DNA of 64,000 nucleotides from Spirosoma profusum (GCF_014699005.1 NZ_JACWZY010000012.1:1-64000), one strand, 5' to 3'; positions 35,521 to 44,922 are shown, numbered from the stretch's first letter. The notes: a model not told the origin generated them from the sequence alone. A program made the numbers and translations.

Positions 35521-36573
35521 TTACAATCCTAGTACTTTCTTATTAAAATTCTCATCGGCGCCGGTACCGGCGAAATCGTCGAAAGCGCGTTCGGTGACGC
35601 GGATGATGTGCCCTTCAATGAAAGGTGCTCCCTCAGCAGCACCTTGTTCGGGGTGTTTCAAGGCGCATTCCCACTCCAGTACTGCCCAGCTATCATAATC
35701 GTACTGAGCTAGTTTGCTGAAAATACCGGAGAAATCAACCTGTCCATCGCCCAGCGAACGGAACCGCCCGGCCCGTTCGACCCAGCCCTGGAAACCACCG
35801 TAAACGCCCTGCTTGCCGGTTGGGTTAAACTCGGCATCTTTCACGTGGTAAGCGTAGATACGTTCGTGGTAGAAATCAATGAATTGTAGATAATCAAGCT
35901 GTTGCAGCACAAAGTGGCTCGGGTCGTAGTTGATACCGGCCCGTAGGTGATTGCCCACTTTCTCCAGAAACATCTCGAACGTAATACCGTCGTGTAAATC
36001 TTCGCCAGGGTGAAGCTCATACCCAACGTTCACACCTGCTTCGTCGAAAGCGTCCAGAATGGGCTTCCATCGATTCGCCAGTTCCGTAAAACCGGTTTCG
36101 ACCAGCCCAGCCGGACGTTGCGGCCACGGATACATAAACGGCCACAGCAACGCACCAGAGAACGTAACGTGACCCGTCAGGCCAAGATTTCTCGACGCTT
36201 TAGCTGACAGCATCAATTGGTCGACGGCCCAGGCTTGCTGTTCTTTCGGTCTACCAGCCAATTCAGCCGGACCAAAACCATCGAACATGGCCGCGTAGGC
36301 CGGATGCACCGCAACCAACTGCCCCTGCAAGTGCGACGACAGTTCGGTGATTTCAACACCAATATCTTTCAGTTTCCCTTTGAGTTCATCGCAATAGGTC
36401 TGGCTTTCAGCCGCTTGTTTGAGGTCGATGACGCGCGGGTCCCAGGTTGGCAATTGAACGCCCTTGTAACCCAAATCAGCCATGTATTTGGCAATGCTTT
36501 CCAGGGAATTAAAGGGGGCCGTATCGCCCAGGAATTGGGCAAGAAATATGCCCGGACCTTTCATTGTTTTCAT
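35521..36573 (-). CDS. Sugar phosphate isomerase/epimerase (TIM barrel)
   Basis: A 350-residue xylose-isomerase-like protein without a signal peptide. Metal and substrate strands are visible: GVNVGYELHPGED, GINYDPSHFVLQQ, YAYHVKDAEF and WAVLEWECALKH. It belongs with two Gfo/Idh/MocA genes upstream on the same strand, a set seen in inositol and keto-sugar catabolism. It probably isomerises an oxidised sugar or inosose-like compound in the cytoplasm; the exact substrate is unknown. Confidence 0.87.
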   Translation of the reverse strand: MKTMKGPGIFLAQFLGDTAPFNSLESIAKYMADLGYKGVQLPTWDPRVIDLKQAAESQTYCDELKGKLKDIGVEITELSSHLQGQLVAVHPAYAAMFDGFGPAELAGRPKEQQAWAVDQLMLSAKASRNLGLTGHVTFSGALLWPFMYPWPQRPAGLVETGFTELANRWKPILDAFDEAGVNVGYELHPGEDLHDGITFEMFLEKVGNHLRAGINYDPSHFVLQQLDYLQFIDFYHERIYAYHVKDAEFNPTGKQGVYGGFQGWVERAGRFRSLGDGQVDFSGIFSKLAQYDYDSWAVLEWECALKHPEQGAAEGAPFIEGHIIRVTERAFDDFAGTGADENFNKKVLGL

Positions 36574-36579
36574 GTATGG

Positions 36580-36684
36580 TCAATTTTTGAATGAGTGAAT
36601 AAGTGAAGGATAGAATAGGTCAAAAGCCTTGTGCTATTCACTGTTCCGCGCTCAGGCCATTCTATCATTCACTCATTGAAAATT
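36580..36684. repeat. Imperfect palindrome between epimerase and oxidoreductase genes
   Basis: AATTTTTGAATGAGTGAAT (from about 36580) is complementary with a few mismatches to the segment ending at about 36684, and GATAGAAT (36609-36616) pairs with ATTCTATC (36659-36666) inside it. It fills the gap between two codirectional genes. Confidence 0.55.
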
Positions 36685-37828
36685 AAATCTCTACCCAGGC
36701 TTGTTTGCGGTTGCTTTCGAGGATTTTCTCGCAGATAAGCAGTTCACGGTAGCCGTCGGCGAAGGTTGGATACGTTGGTTTTTCGGGTTGTTTTCCAGCG
36801 GCAATCGCGTCGTAAACTTCTTTGAATAATTGTTTCGACGTATCGGGAAAACCTTCGTTGTGTCCACCGGGGAACGAGATAACTGAACGTGCTTCGGGGT
36901 GGGCAAGGGATGGATCACGCATGAACGATTCGTTGGCACCATCACGGTTACCAATCCACATTTCATTAGGCGATTCCGAGTTCCAGGCGTAGGTTTTTTT
37001 CGAACCAGCAATTTCCAGTTTCATCTGGTTCTTACGTCCGGCCGATACCTGCGATACCGTAATAACTCCTCTGTTACCATTGTCGAAACGTAGCAGTACG
37101 TTGGCGTGGTCTTCGGTATTGATCGGTACGTCGGCATAATCTTCCGGCTTCAGCATCTTACCCGAATACGTTTCTACAGGCTTAAGGGGCTTCTTACGCA
37201 GTTTGTGAACGGTGTTAAAGTCGGCCATAACCGCTACCGTTTTCAGGCCGGTGATGTATTCAAGACTATCCATCAGGTGCGAACCGATATCGGCAATCGC
37301 CCGCGAATCGCCCGATTTATCGGGTTCGAGCCGCCAGTTATAATCGGTATCGTAGAAGAGCCAGTCCTGTAAATAAGAGCCGATGATTGAATAAATGTCG
37401 CCCAGATCATTCTGCTCGCGCATTACTTTCATCTGACGTACCAGCGGATAATAACGCAGGTTGAAGTGTACGGCATTGACTAAGCCCGTTTTCTCGGCCA
37501 GCGCAACCAGTTCTTCAGCCTCGTGTAAATCCTTCGCCAGTGGTTTTTCGCATACTACGTGTTTACCTGCTTCCAGAGCCGCTTTCGACTGCGAGTAGTG
37601 CAGGAAATTAGGCGTACAGATGTGTACGACTTTGATATCGTCCATCTTAAGTAGTTCGTCAAACGTACAGGAACGTTCGATGCCAAGCTGGTCGGCTTTC
37701 TGACGAGCGAGTTCAGGCGTTACTTCGCAGAGCGCCAGAACATTGGTGTTGGGTAAACGACGCAGGGCTTCGATGTGCGCAGGCCCGATGAATCCGGTGC
37801 CAACGACACCAACATTAATTTTTTGCAT
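36683..37828 (-). CDS. Gfo/Idh/MocA family oxidoreductase
   Basis: A 381-residue cytoplasmic NAD(P)-dependent enzyme. Rossmann motif GVVGTGFIGPAH at the N-terminus, catalytic-type CEKPLAKD in the KHVVCEKPLA segment, and IADIGSHLMDSLEYITG in the substrate domain. The closest general type is the myo-inositol 2-dehydrogenase/glucose-6-phosphate 3-dehydrogenase-like group. It is flanked by palindromes and clustered with a second oxidoreductase and an epimerase. Confidence 0.9.
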   Translation of the reverse strand: MQKINVGVVGTGFIGPAHIEALRRLPNTNVLALCEVTPELARQKADQLGIERSCTFDELLKMDDIKVVHICTPNFLHYSQSKAALEAGKHVVCEKPLAKDLHEAEELVALAEKTGLVNAVHFNLRYYPLVRQMKVMREQNDLGDIYSIIGSYLQDWLFYDTDYNWRLEPDKSGDSRAIADIGSHLMDSLEYITGLKTVAVMADFNTVHKLRKKPLKPVETYSGKMLKPEDYADVPINTEDHANVLLRFDNGNRGVITVSQVSAGRKNQMKLEIAGSKKTYAWNSESPNEMWIGNRDGANESFMRDPSLAHPEARSVISFPGGHNEGFPDTSKQLFKEVYDAIAAGKQPEKPTYPTFADGYRELLICEKILESNRKQAWVEI

Positions 37829-37853
37829 TGATTTAGGGGGAAAAGGTTATGAC

Positions 37854-37965
37854 ACAATGCTGGGACGCAGAGATGCACAGAGGAACACAGAGATACGCAG
37901 AGAAATTAAAATAACTCTCTGTGTGTCTCCGTGTCTCTCTGTGCATCTCTGCGTCCCAGCATTGT
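37854..37965. repeat. Long palindrome, ACAGAG family copy 1
   Basis: The outer arms 37854-37882 and 37937-37965 (29 bp) are perfect reverse complements; the inner part continues with imperfect pairing of CACAGAG- and CTCTGTG-type repeats. An 18-base stretch (37916-37933) is identical to 61773-61790 in a second copy. It lies between the two oxidoreductase genes. Confidence 0.8.
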
Positions 37966-37974
37966 CTCAGCAAT

Positions 37975-39126
37975 TTATTCAACAAACTTTGTCCATTTCT
38001 CCGAAGAGGTATTCGACGCAATGACGGTATCGATGAAAGCGAGTCCACGCACGCCATCTTCAACACCTGGAAAATCGTAAAGAGGGTCGGCGGGTTTGCC
38101 TTCCATGTGCGCTTTTACAGCAAAAGCAAAGTTGCGGTATAGGTTGGCAAAGGCTTCGAAAAATCCTTCAGGGTGTCCCGACGGCATCCGCCAGTGTGCC
38201 TTCGCCGATGCCGATAAATCGCCTACGTTGGGGCGGATGATACGTTGTCCTTCCTGGGTTTTGTACTTAAGTGTATTGGGTTCCATCTGATGCCATTCCA
38301 AACCGCCCAGTTCGCCATACACGAAGATTTTCAGTGCGTTTTCTTCACCGTTTGCAATCTGACTAGCGTGCAATACCCCTTTGGCCCCCCCTTCGAAGTG
38401 AAGTAATACGTTGCCATCGTCATCGAGCATTCGTCCCAGAACGAACGTAGTAAGATCGGCGCAGAGCTCGCTGATTTTCAAGCCTGTTACGTATTCAGCC
38501 AGATTTTCGGCGTGGGTCCCGATGTCACCCATGCAACCAGCGGCCCCCGATTTAGCCGGGTCGGTACGCCAGATAGCCTGTTTGTAATTGTTGTCTTCTT
38601 CTTTTTTCGACAGCCACCCCTGCGGATATTCCACAACCACTTTCCGAAGCGGACCCAGTTTGCCGTTACGTACCATGTCGCGGGCTTCTTTCACCATTGG
38701 ATAGCCCGTATAGTTGTGCGTCAGACCGAATACCAAACCAGACTTTTCGACAATCTGCGCCAGTTCTTTGGCTTCTTCCAGATTCAGCGTCATCGGTTTG
38801 TCGCAGATAACGTGGAAACCGTTTTCGAGGGCCATTTTCGCGGGTGGAAAGTGCATGTGGTTCGGCGTTACGATGGAAATAAAATCCATGCGTTCACCTT
38901 CCGGGAGCTTCTTTTCCTGCTCAATCATTTCCTCATACGAGGTATAAGTCCGGTTTTCGGGAAGATAAAGCGCACGACCCGTTGCCTTCGATTTCTCAGG
39001 CGTTCCACTGAATACGCCACACACCAGTTCGATTTCGTTATCGAAAGCAGCCGCCCGACGGTGAACGGCACCAATAAAGGCATCAAGCCCTCCGCCCACC
39101 ATACCCATTCGCAATTTTCTGTGCAT
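37975..39126 (-). CDS. Gfo/Idh/MocA family oxidoreductase
   Basis: A 383-residue NAD(P)-dependent enzyme with [19 protein letters not shown] at the nucleotide site, [12 protein letters not shown] (the EKP-like motif with Asp) and [18 protein letters not shown] in the C-terminal domain. It is different in detail from its neighbour at 36683, so the two probably act on different steps or epimers rather than being a recent duplication. The divergent MFS gene likely supplies the substrate. Confidence 0.9.
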   Translation of the reverse strand: MHRKLRMGMVGGGLDAFIGAVHRRAAAFDNEIELVCGVFSGTPEKSKATGRALYLPENRTYTSYEEMIEQEKKLPEGERMDFISIVTPNHMHFPPAKMALENGFHVICDKPMTLNLEEAKELAQIVEKSGLVFGLTHNYTGYPMVKEARDMVRNGKLGPLRKVVVEYPQGWLSKKEEDNNYKQAIWRTDPAKSGAAGCMGDIGTHAENLAEYVTGLKISELCADLTTFVLGRMLDDDGNVLLHFEGGAKGVLHASQIANGEENALKIFVYGELGGLEWHQMEPNTLKYKTQEGQRIIRPNVGDLSASAKAHWRMPSGHPEGFFEAFANLYRNFAFAVKAHMEGKPADPLYDFPGVEDGVRGLAFIDTVIASNTSSEKWTKFVE

Positions 39127-39194
39127 CGGTAATGAAGTTGATTAAAACAGATTGGAAAAGATCGCGACAGGGTTGGGTTTACTGTAGTTTGTTT

Positions 39195-39244
39195 CAGGTT
39201 TGATTTTCAGGACTGGTTGACTAAAACCTTGACCATCAAACCTG
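39195..39244. promoter_or_regulatory. Inverted repeat in a divergent promoter region
   Basis: CAGGTTTGAT (39195-39204) and ATCAAACCTG (39235-39244) are perfect inverted repeats in the 299-base gap between the divergent oxidoreductase and MFS genes. A looser GTTTCAGG/CCTGAACC pair extends it. It could be an operator for both genes or another intergenic hairpin. Confidence 0.4.
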
Positions 39245-39425
39245 GAACCTGAACCGAAAAATCGTTTCCCTGTAGCTCTCGCTTTTTTGTGGGCGGAAAT
39301 TAGCTGTTTTCTCTTATTTTTCGGAAATTTTGCACAAAAACGACACCGAAACGGGGAGTTTATGCTTCGTTTTGCCTTTACGAAATAATCAAATCCATAA
39401 CTTACTAAATCCCCTCCTGCAGAAA

Positions 39426-40673
39426 ATGAACCAAGTTAATCCAAACCGGCTCTTCTACGCCAGTTGCTTCGCGCTGATAACTACGGCCTTCTCGTTTAGT
39501 ATCCGAGCCGGTATTCTGCCTCAATTAGGCACTGAACTCGGACTGACGGCCGAGCAACTCGGTTTTATCAACTCCATGTGGTTCTTTGGTTTCCCCATTT
39601 CTATGATTATCGGTGGGCTGGTTTATTATACAGTAGGTCCCCGTACAATCATGATGGTTGCCTTTGCGTGCCATACACTAGGCATTCTTTTGACAATCTA
39701 CGCGGGAAGCTACAATACGCTACTGATTTCTACGCTGTTAATTGGTATCGGTAATGGCTGTACGGAAGCTGCCTGTAACCCATTGATTGCTGATATGTTT
39801 TCGGGCAATACAATGAACAAAATGCTGAACCGCTTCCACATGTGGTTTCCGGGTGGTATTGTTATCGGAAGTCTGCTCTCCAAATTTATGACCGATGCTG
39901 GCTACTCGTGGCAGACGCAGGTTTGGATAATTATGATACCGACGCTGATTTACGTATTCCTGTTCTTCGGCCAGGCCTTTCCAACATCAAAAGTGGTGAA
40001 TGCTACGTCGTTAAGTAGCAATTTCCAGGCGATGCTTACCCCGCTTTTCCTGTTTATGTTTGTTTGTATGGCCTTCACGGCTATTTCTGAATTTGGGCCA
40101 CAGCAATGGGTTGGCTTGATCATGGCAAAAAGTGGAGCTACACCCATGTACATTCTCGCTCTGACAACGGGGCTGATGGCTATCGGTCGTTATTTCGGTG
40201 GGCCAATCATCCATAGCCTCAACCAGACAGGAGTTCTGCTGGGCGGTGCCGTCTTTGCAACCATTGGTATCTATCTATTTAGTACGCAAACTGGCTCTAT
40301 GGCTTATGTGGCCGCTGTTTTCTTTGCGATTGGCGTGTGTTATTTCTGGCCAACCATGATTGGTTTCATTGCCGAAAATATACCAGCCAGTGGTGCCTTA
40401 GGTATGTCGGTTATTGGTGGCGTGGGTATGTTCTCGACCTCAATCTGGCAACCTATCATTGGCCGTTGGATTGATGAAGCCCGTGTTGAAAAAGCGGCAA
40501 CGGGTATTACTGGTGACGCGCTGGAACTGGCTGCTGGTCAGGCAACTCTGGCCAAAATGACGATGTTCCCGATTTTCCTCATCGTAGCGTTCGTCGTTCT
40601 TTGGTTCTGGATGCGCAATCGCAAACCCGGCCATGTCGATGAAAAATTAGTGGCTCAACAACCTCAGTTGTAA
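39426..40673 (+). CDS. Major facilitator superfamily sugar-type transporter
   Basis: The product (415 residues from ATG 39426, MNQVNPNRLFYASC) has 12 predicted helices. Conserved-looking segments include FINSMWFFGFPISMIIGGLVYY and IGNGCTEAACNPLIADMF. The frame opens earlier (39330) but the extra residues are polar and lack family character. It is divergent from the oxidoreductase gene, suggesting uptake of the substrate handled by the adjacent epimerase/oxidoreductase set. Confidence 0.85.
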   Translation: MNQVNPNRLFYASCFALITTAFSFSIRAGILPQLGTELGLTAEQLGFINSMWFFGFPISMIIGGLVYYTVGPRTIMMVAFACHTLGILLTIYAGSYNTLLISTLLIGIGNGCTEAACNPLIADMFSGNTMNKMLNRFHMWFPGGIVIGSLLSKFMTDAGYSWQTQVWIIMIPTLIYVFLFFGQAFPTSKVVNATSLSSNFQAMLTPLFLFMFVCMAFTAISEFGPQQWVGLIMAKSGATPMYILALTTGLMAIGRYFGGPIIHSLNQTGVLLGGAVFATIGIYLFSTQTGSMAYVAAVFFAIGVCYFWPTMIGFIAENIPASGALGMSVIGGVGMFSTSIWQPIIGRWIDEARVEKAATGITGDALELAAGQATLAKMTMFPIFLIVAFVVLWFWMRNRKPGHVDEKLVAQQPQL

Positions 40674-40693
40674 GGCTTCCTATCCATTAATCC

Positions 40694-40746
40694 GAAGCGG
40701 TTGCTGCTACGCATTTTCGATACGTAGCAGCAACCGCTTCTTTTTT
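40694..40746. terminator. Strong terminator with TACG/CGTA stem
   Basis: GAAGCGGTTGCTGCTACG (40694-40711) pairs perfectly with 40723-40740, loop of 11, followed by TTTTTT. It ends the MFS gene and lies just beyond the end of the convergent phosphotriesterase-like gene. Confidence 0.92.
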
Positions 40747-40760
40747 ACCAACGTAGCAGA

Positions 40761-41714
40761 TTATACTTTTTTGAACGTGTATAAAGCAGTTGGATTGTCA
40801 ACCATGAGTTTTCGCCAGTAGCCACTCAGTCCCCGGCGCTCAAGTTCTTCACGAAAATGGGTCAATAAAAACACCAAACCTGGCTTCCCGCCATAAGATT
40901 GCCAGTACGTATTGCGGGCGGCATCCATACCCACTACTATCTGATCAGGAAAATCGGGCAGAAGGGTTTCCAGTAAATGATACGTTCCATTCGGTTCGTC
41001 TTTCTTCCAGCGAAACGCACTGTCATATTCAAGTCGCACACCGGTTTTCAATAGTTCCTGATGATACGTTACGTCCGGGCGACGGTCCACGTGTGAAAGT
41101 ACTACGTGTCTCAAATTGGCTCCTAACGTATCGAAGCGTTTCACTTGTTCCATCGCTTGTCGCCCCTCGTTTGTATGAGTCAGGATCGGTACGCCCGTTT
41201 CGCGGTGCGTATTGACCACTGCTCGGAAAATAACCTCCTGATGAGACGTAATGGCTTCATCACCAGTGGCTAATTTGACCATTCCCGCACGGTGAGAGGT
41301 TCGCTCAACAATGGGGCCGTTGTAATCGTAACGGTCGATACCTTCCATTACGTCGGCAATGAACAGGCGCGTTAGCTGATCTTCTGAATACTGATACCGC
41401 CAATGTGAAGCTGGGTAATATTTTTCCAGATGAATACCCGTTGGTGCTACAATATGAATACCCGATCGGCTTGATACGTCGGCCAGTTTCACTACGTTAC
41501 GCCCACAGTTAACAGGCATTGTATCGATCATTGTACGTCCACCGGCTGCGTACACCTGCGTCAATTCTGCCGTTATTTTCGCTACGTCGTTCAGCAGAAA
41601 ATCCGGGTTCGTTTGTGTCGGGAAACTTTCCTCGATAATGATATGCTCGTGGGCATACGTAACGCCCGCCTGTGAAGGATCAATATCGCCCAGAACGGTT
41701 CGAATAAACGTCAT
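40761..41714 (-). CDS. Phosphotriesterase-family hydrolase (PHP/lactonase-like)
   Basis: A 317-residue metal-dependent TIM-barrel hydrolase. HEHI near the N-terminus supplies two metal ligands, K in GMVKLATG is the likely bridging carboxylated lysine, THTNEG and VLSHVDRR supply histidines, and VVGMDAAR supplies the catalytic Asp. Most relatives of the COG1735 group are lactonases or hydrolases of unknown substrate. Its ATG overlaps the FAD oxidoreductase stop by four bases, so in this operon it may open a lactone made by that enzyme (inference). Confidence 0.85.
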   Translation of the reverse strand: MTFIRTVLGDIDPSQAGVTYAHEHIIIEESFPTQTNPDFLLNDVAKITAELTQVYAAGGRTMIDTMPVNCGRNVVKLADVSSRSGIHIVAPTGIHLEKYYPASHWRYQYSEDQLTRLFIADVMEGIDRYDYNGPIVERTSHRAGMVKLATGDEAITSHQEVIFRAVVNTHRETGVPILTHTNEGRQAMEQVKRFDTLGANLRHVVLSHVDRRPDVTYHQELLKTGVRLEYDSAFRWKKDEPNGTYHLLETLLPDFPDQIVVGMDAARNTYWQSYGGKPGLVFLLTHFREELERRGLSGYWRKLMVDNPTALYTFKKV

Positions 41715-43111
41715 GCTACGTTGTATATATGCCGCGCCGGAACATTATGTCGCCAGCCGTTACGCGACGTATCAGCAACAGCATCTGGTACGTCCAGAAC
41801 AGCGCCAAGTTGCAGCAAATCCTCCTGCAACTGCTTGATGGCTATAGCATTTGCTGGCTCATCGTTACGTAGTGACTGTACGGCTGCGAGTCCGGCAGCC
41901 TGCCCCATCGACATGGTTTGCGCCATCGACCGACACGACGCATGGGCATCGTGCGTGGCCGAAAAACACCGACCCACCACCCAGACCGTCTGGCTTCCTT
42001 TCGGGACTATAGTACCGTAGGGAACTCCATACACGCCCGCGCCGGGAATGTACTCCCAATACGTCTCCGACGATCCGTCTGCGCCTTGTCGATGGTCTTC
42101 GATGGGGGCACCGCAAAGGAAAATACGGTCGTTGGGGAGCAGACCCGCCAGGCATTCGTCTTTTGTGAGCCGATGTTCGCCGTAGACGCGCCGGGTTTCG
42201 CGCACGCCAATCTGATGCGAGAGACCGATGATATTCGACTCCTGATACCCCGGTACGTCATCGCGGAAAAAATCTTCGTACACAAAAGCCTGTCGTCGAC
42301 CTTCAATTTCGGCCTGTGTTAATGTTTCGGCATTCAATGCTGACAGCCCTGCTACTTTTACGGCAACCGTCGAGATGCACATTTTCGCGTTCATTTCATG
42401 TGCCGAACCTTCTTTGCGAGGCAATGGATGGTGGCCACTATCGACAGCTTCCTGCATAGCTCGCACCAACATTTTCTTGCCACCCGCCCGTTCATATTCG
42501 TCCAAATCGACATTGCTCATCCGAAACGTAGTGGTCATACTTTGAGCGGGTTCGTGCTCACCTGCGCGTTCGTAAGCAAAACCGGCTAAATGACAAAAAT
42601 CGGCATCGCCCGAGGCATCAATAACCCGCCGGGCCAGTACTTTACAAAAACCGCCTTTGTTCCAGAAAACACAACTGTAGCGTTCACCGGCTGAATTAAC
42701 ATCAATCAATGTAGTATGCAGTAAGTAGCGAATACCCTGTTGCTGAATTAGTTGATCCCAGACGAGTTTCAGCCGTTCGGGGTTGTAGTTGACGCCTGTA
42801 CCAGCTCCATACGTATTGGGACGCAGAAAAATATTACCCGTTTTGTCGAGTTCGTTCACGACGCGGTCGGGCCAGCCGCCAACCACTTTTCGCGGTGTTT
42901 CGCCGGGCGTAAAAAAGCCGTAGAACGTATCGAGCATCTGCGTCGACGTACCGCCCGGAAAACCGTACCGCTCCACCAGCATGACCGACAATCCTTGGCC
43001 CCGTTCTGCCGCAGCCAGAGCCGCTACGCACCCTGCTGATCCCGCGCCAATAACCAGTACGTCGACCTCAGCCAACAACGGCACCGCTACGTGATTAATA
43101 ATCGTAGTCAT
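41711..43111 (-). CDS. FAD-dependent oxidoreductase (FAD_oxidored type)
   Basis: A 466-residue flavoprotein. The dinucleotide-binding motif is VLVIGAGSAGCVAALAAAERG, followed by MLVERYGFPGGTST, and VIDASGDADFCHLAGF is the second conserved FAD segment of this family. The C-terminal CRSMAQTMSMGQAAGLAA is also typical. Substrates are largely unknown; sugar or polyol oxidation is plausible given the neighbours. It overlaps both adjacent genes by four bases, so it is translated from a common message. Confidence 0.87.
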   Translation of the reverse strand: MTTIINHVAVPLLAEVDVLVIGAGSAGCVAALAAAERGQGLSVMLVERYGFPGGTSTQMLDTFYGFFTPGETPRKVVGGWPDRVVNELDKTGNIFLRPNTYGAGTGVNYNPERLKLVWDQLIQQQGIRYLLHTTLIDVNSAGERYSCVFWNKGGFCKVLARRVIDASGDADFCHLAGFAYERAGEHEPAQSMTTTFRMSNVDLDEYERAGGKKMLVRAMQEAVDSGHHPLPRKEGSAHEMNAKMCISTVAVKVAGLSALNAETLTQAEIEGRRQAFVYEDFFRDDVPGYQESNIIGLSHQIGVRETRRVYGEHRLTKDECLAGLLPNDRIFLCGAPIEDHRQGADGSSETYWEYIPGAGVYGVPYGTIVPKGSQTVWVVGRCFSATHDAHASCRSMAQTMSMGQAAGLAAVQSLRNDEPANAIAIKQLQEDLLQLGAVLDVPDAVADTSRNGWRHNVPARHIYNVA

Positions 43112-43938
43112 GCTTCCGGTGTTTGAACCGTTGACGTAGCACCGCTGACGTAGGACGGAATTCCAACCTGTTGATAGAGTTTGGCTAGCCTGTGGGCGTG
43201 TTCGTCGTAGGCTCCTTCAAACAACGTAACGGCCCGTTCAGCACCCACTACGTTCGCGGCCGATAATACTTTGGGGGGCTGTCCTGCTTCGGTAAGCAGA
43301 CGCGCCACTTCGGCTTTGATGCAGTTTACAATCAGCGCTCCACCAACCGTTGAGCCGGGGGATACAGGCGTATCAAGGCCCGGAACAGTCACCATTGCAT
43401 CGCCCATCGGTGCGCCGGTATCCAGCACTAAATCGGCAAAGTCGGTCAGTTTTTTCCCGTCTTTTCGTTTGCTGGTACTTTTTTCGGCGTGTTGTTTCGT
43501 CACCAACGCCACTACTTTAACGCCCCGTTGCTGAAACAATTCGGCCATTTCGATGGGTACTACGTTACAACCGCTCGACGAAATCACCAGCGCCGAATCT
43601 GTTGGAGAAAGATCGTAATTCCGCAGAATCCGGTCGGCCAGCCCCGATACGTTCTCCAGAAACATGGCCTGACGTTGCCCATTAGCTCCTACCACCAGAT
43701 TATGAAACGACAGCGAGAGTTCGACAATGGGGTTGAAACCGGCAAACGACCCGTAGCGCGGCCACATTTCTTCAACCATAATCCGGCTGTGGCCACTCCC
43801 GAACAGGTGTACCATCCGGCCCGACAAAATGGTCTGGCTGAACCATTTGGCCGCCTGTTCAATAGCAGTTTCCTGTTGTTCAACGGTGTTCAAAATACCC
43901 TGTGTACGTTGCAGATATTGTTTGATTACGCTCATCAT
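43108..43938 (-). CDS. SIS-domain protein, UPF0309 type
   Basis: A 276-residue protein with a phosphosugar-binding SIS fold: HLFGSGHSRIMVEEMWPRYG near the N-terminus and SALVISSSGCNVVPIEMAE in the sugar-phosphate site. The long DTGAPMGDAMVTVPGLDTPV segment marks the UPF0309 group of uncharacterised isomerase-like proteins. With a ROK kinase immediately upstream (17 bp) it probably acts on a phosphorylated (amino)sugar. Confidence 0.85.
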   Translation of the reverse strand: MMSVIKQYLQRTQGILNTVEQQETAIEQAAKWFSQTILSGRMVHLFGSGHSRIMVEEMWPRYGSFAGFNPIVELSLSFHNLVVGANGQRQAMFLENVSGLADRILRNYDLSPTDSALVISSSGCNVVPIEMAELFQQRGVKVVALVTKQHAEKSTSKRKDGKKLTDFADLVLDTGAPMGDAMVTVPGLDTPVSPGSTVGGALIVNCIKAEVARLLTEAGQPPKVLSAANVVGAERAVTLFEGAYDEHAHRLAKLYQQVGIPSYVSGATSTVQTPEA

Positions 43939-43955
43939 GCGTGATGTTTTCAGTT

Positions 43956-44831
43956 TCAGAAAGAAGCGGCTCCGATAGCGCCTGCCCAGTCATCGAAATG
44001 CGCCTTGACAATGGTTGTTTTTTTGCCCGACGGTCGCCATTCGAACAGGTCCATGAACGTAGCGAGTGGGCTAAACAGTGCATCACCCGCCTGCGTAATG
44101 CCTCCTCCGATGATGACAACCTCCGGCGAACACAAATTCGCTATAGACGCCAATGCCACCGCCAATCGACGTATCGATGTGAGCCAGACCAACGTAGCGA
44201 GTGGTTCGCCCTGCCGATACGCATCTACCAACTCGTGTGTGGTTTGATAACGGCCGTACGACCGGCGGCTCACCGTTACGTTGCCGATGGCGTCTTCCAG
44301 GCTACCGGGCATATTCGTTACGTCCAGGTGTTCAGCGTCGGCATCGACGGTGATGTGCCCTACGTGACCGGCCATCTGAAAAAAGCCCTGATACAACTGC
44401 CCATCCACCAACAGTCCTCCACCTACACCCGTACCCAGCGTGAGCATCGCTACGTGTCGGAGGTTCCGAGCCGCTCCAAATCTGGCTTCGGCCATTAAAG
44501 CTGCGTGCGCGTCGTTCAGTACGTGTACTGGCTGTCCCAGATATTCGGACCAATTGAATCCTTCCAACCCCTCCAATCGACCCGGCATACAGGCGATGGC
44601 CGTATTATCGACCGTGGGAAGCCCCGGAGCTGCCAACCCAATATGCTCTATAGGTTCTGAAATCAGTGTTTTCAGATCGGTAACAGTCTGCGCGATAGCC
44701 CCTTTCCAGCCGCTCCCTTTTTCGCCGTCGTTGGTGGGTGTCAATTGTTTATGCAGCACCTCGCCGGTATCTGTGTCGAGTAAGACGCCTTTAATGCGGG
44801 TGCCGCCGAGGTCGATGCCAATGGTTTTCAA
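43956..44831 (-). CDS. ROK-family sugar kinase
   Basis: A 291-residue kinase: phosphate motif IGIDLGGTRIKGVLLD, TLGTGVGGGLLVDG, and the C-terminal ADENOSINE-site glycine run IIGGGITQAGD. GHVGHITV retains the zinc-ligand His region, but the usual CxCGxxGC cysteines are missing (the segment reads EHLDVTNMPGSLEDAIGN). Loss of these cysteines occurs in some Bacteroidota relatives. It leads the four-gene operon and probably phosphorylates a sugar on entry to the pathway. Confidence 0.87.
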   Translation of the reverse strand: MKTIGIDLGGTRIKGVLLDTDTGEVLHKQLTPTNDGEKGSGWKGAIAQTVTDLKTLISEPIEHIGLAAPGLPTVDNTAIACMPGRLEGLEGFNWSEYLGQPVHVLNDAHAALMAEARFGAARNLRHVAMLTLGTGVGGGLLVDGQLYQGFFQMAGHVGHITVDADAEHLDVTNMPGSLEDAIGNVTVSRRSYGRYQTTHELVDAYRQGEPLATLVWLTSIRRLAVALASIANLCSPEVVIIGGGITQAGDALFSPLATFMDLFEWRPSGKKTTIVKAHFDDWAGAIGAASF

Positions 44832-44922
44832 TACGTAAAAAGGTAATGAACGCCGAAGCGACGTTGTTGATTTACACTGACGAAAGTAAAGACAATCTTT
44901 TGAAGAATAAATAACTTATTAT

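Noticed and set aside
37854-37965. Short repeated CACAGAG units suggested a CRISPR-like or tandem array
   Set aside because: The units are arranged as one inverted structure without spacers of even length or a leader, and no cas genes are present.
36683-39126. The two Gfo/Idh/MocA genes as a recent tandem duplication
   Set aside because: Their cofactor and substrate-domain motifs differ clearly (CEKPLAKD against CDKPMTLN), so they diverged long ago.
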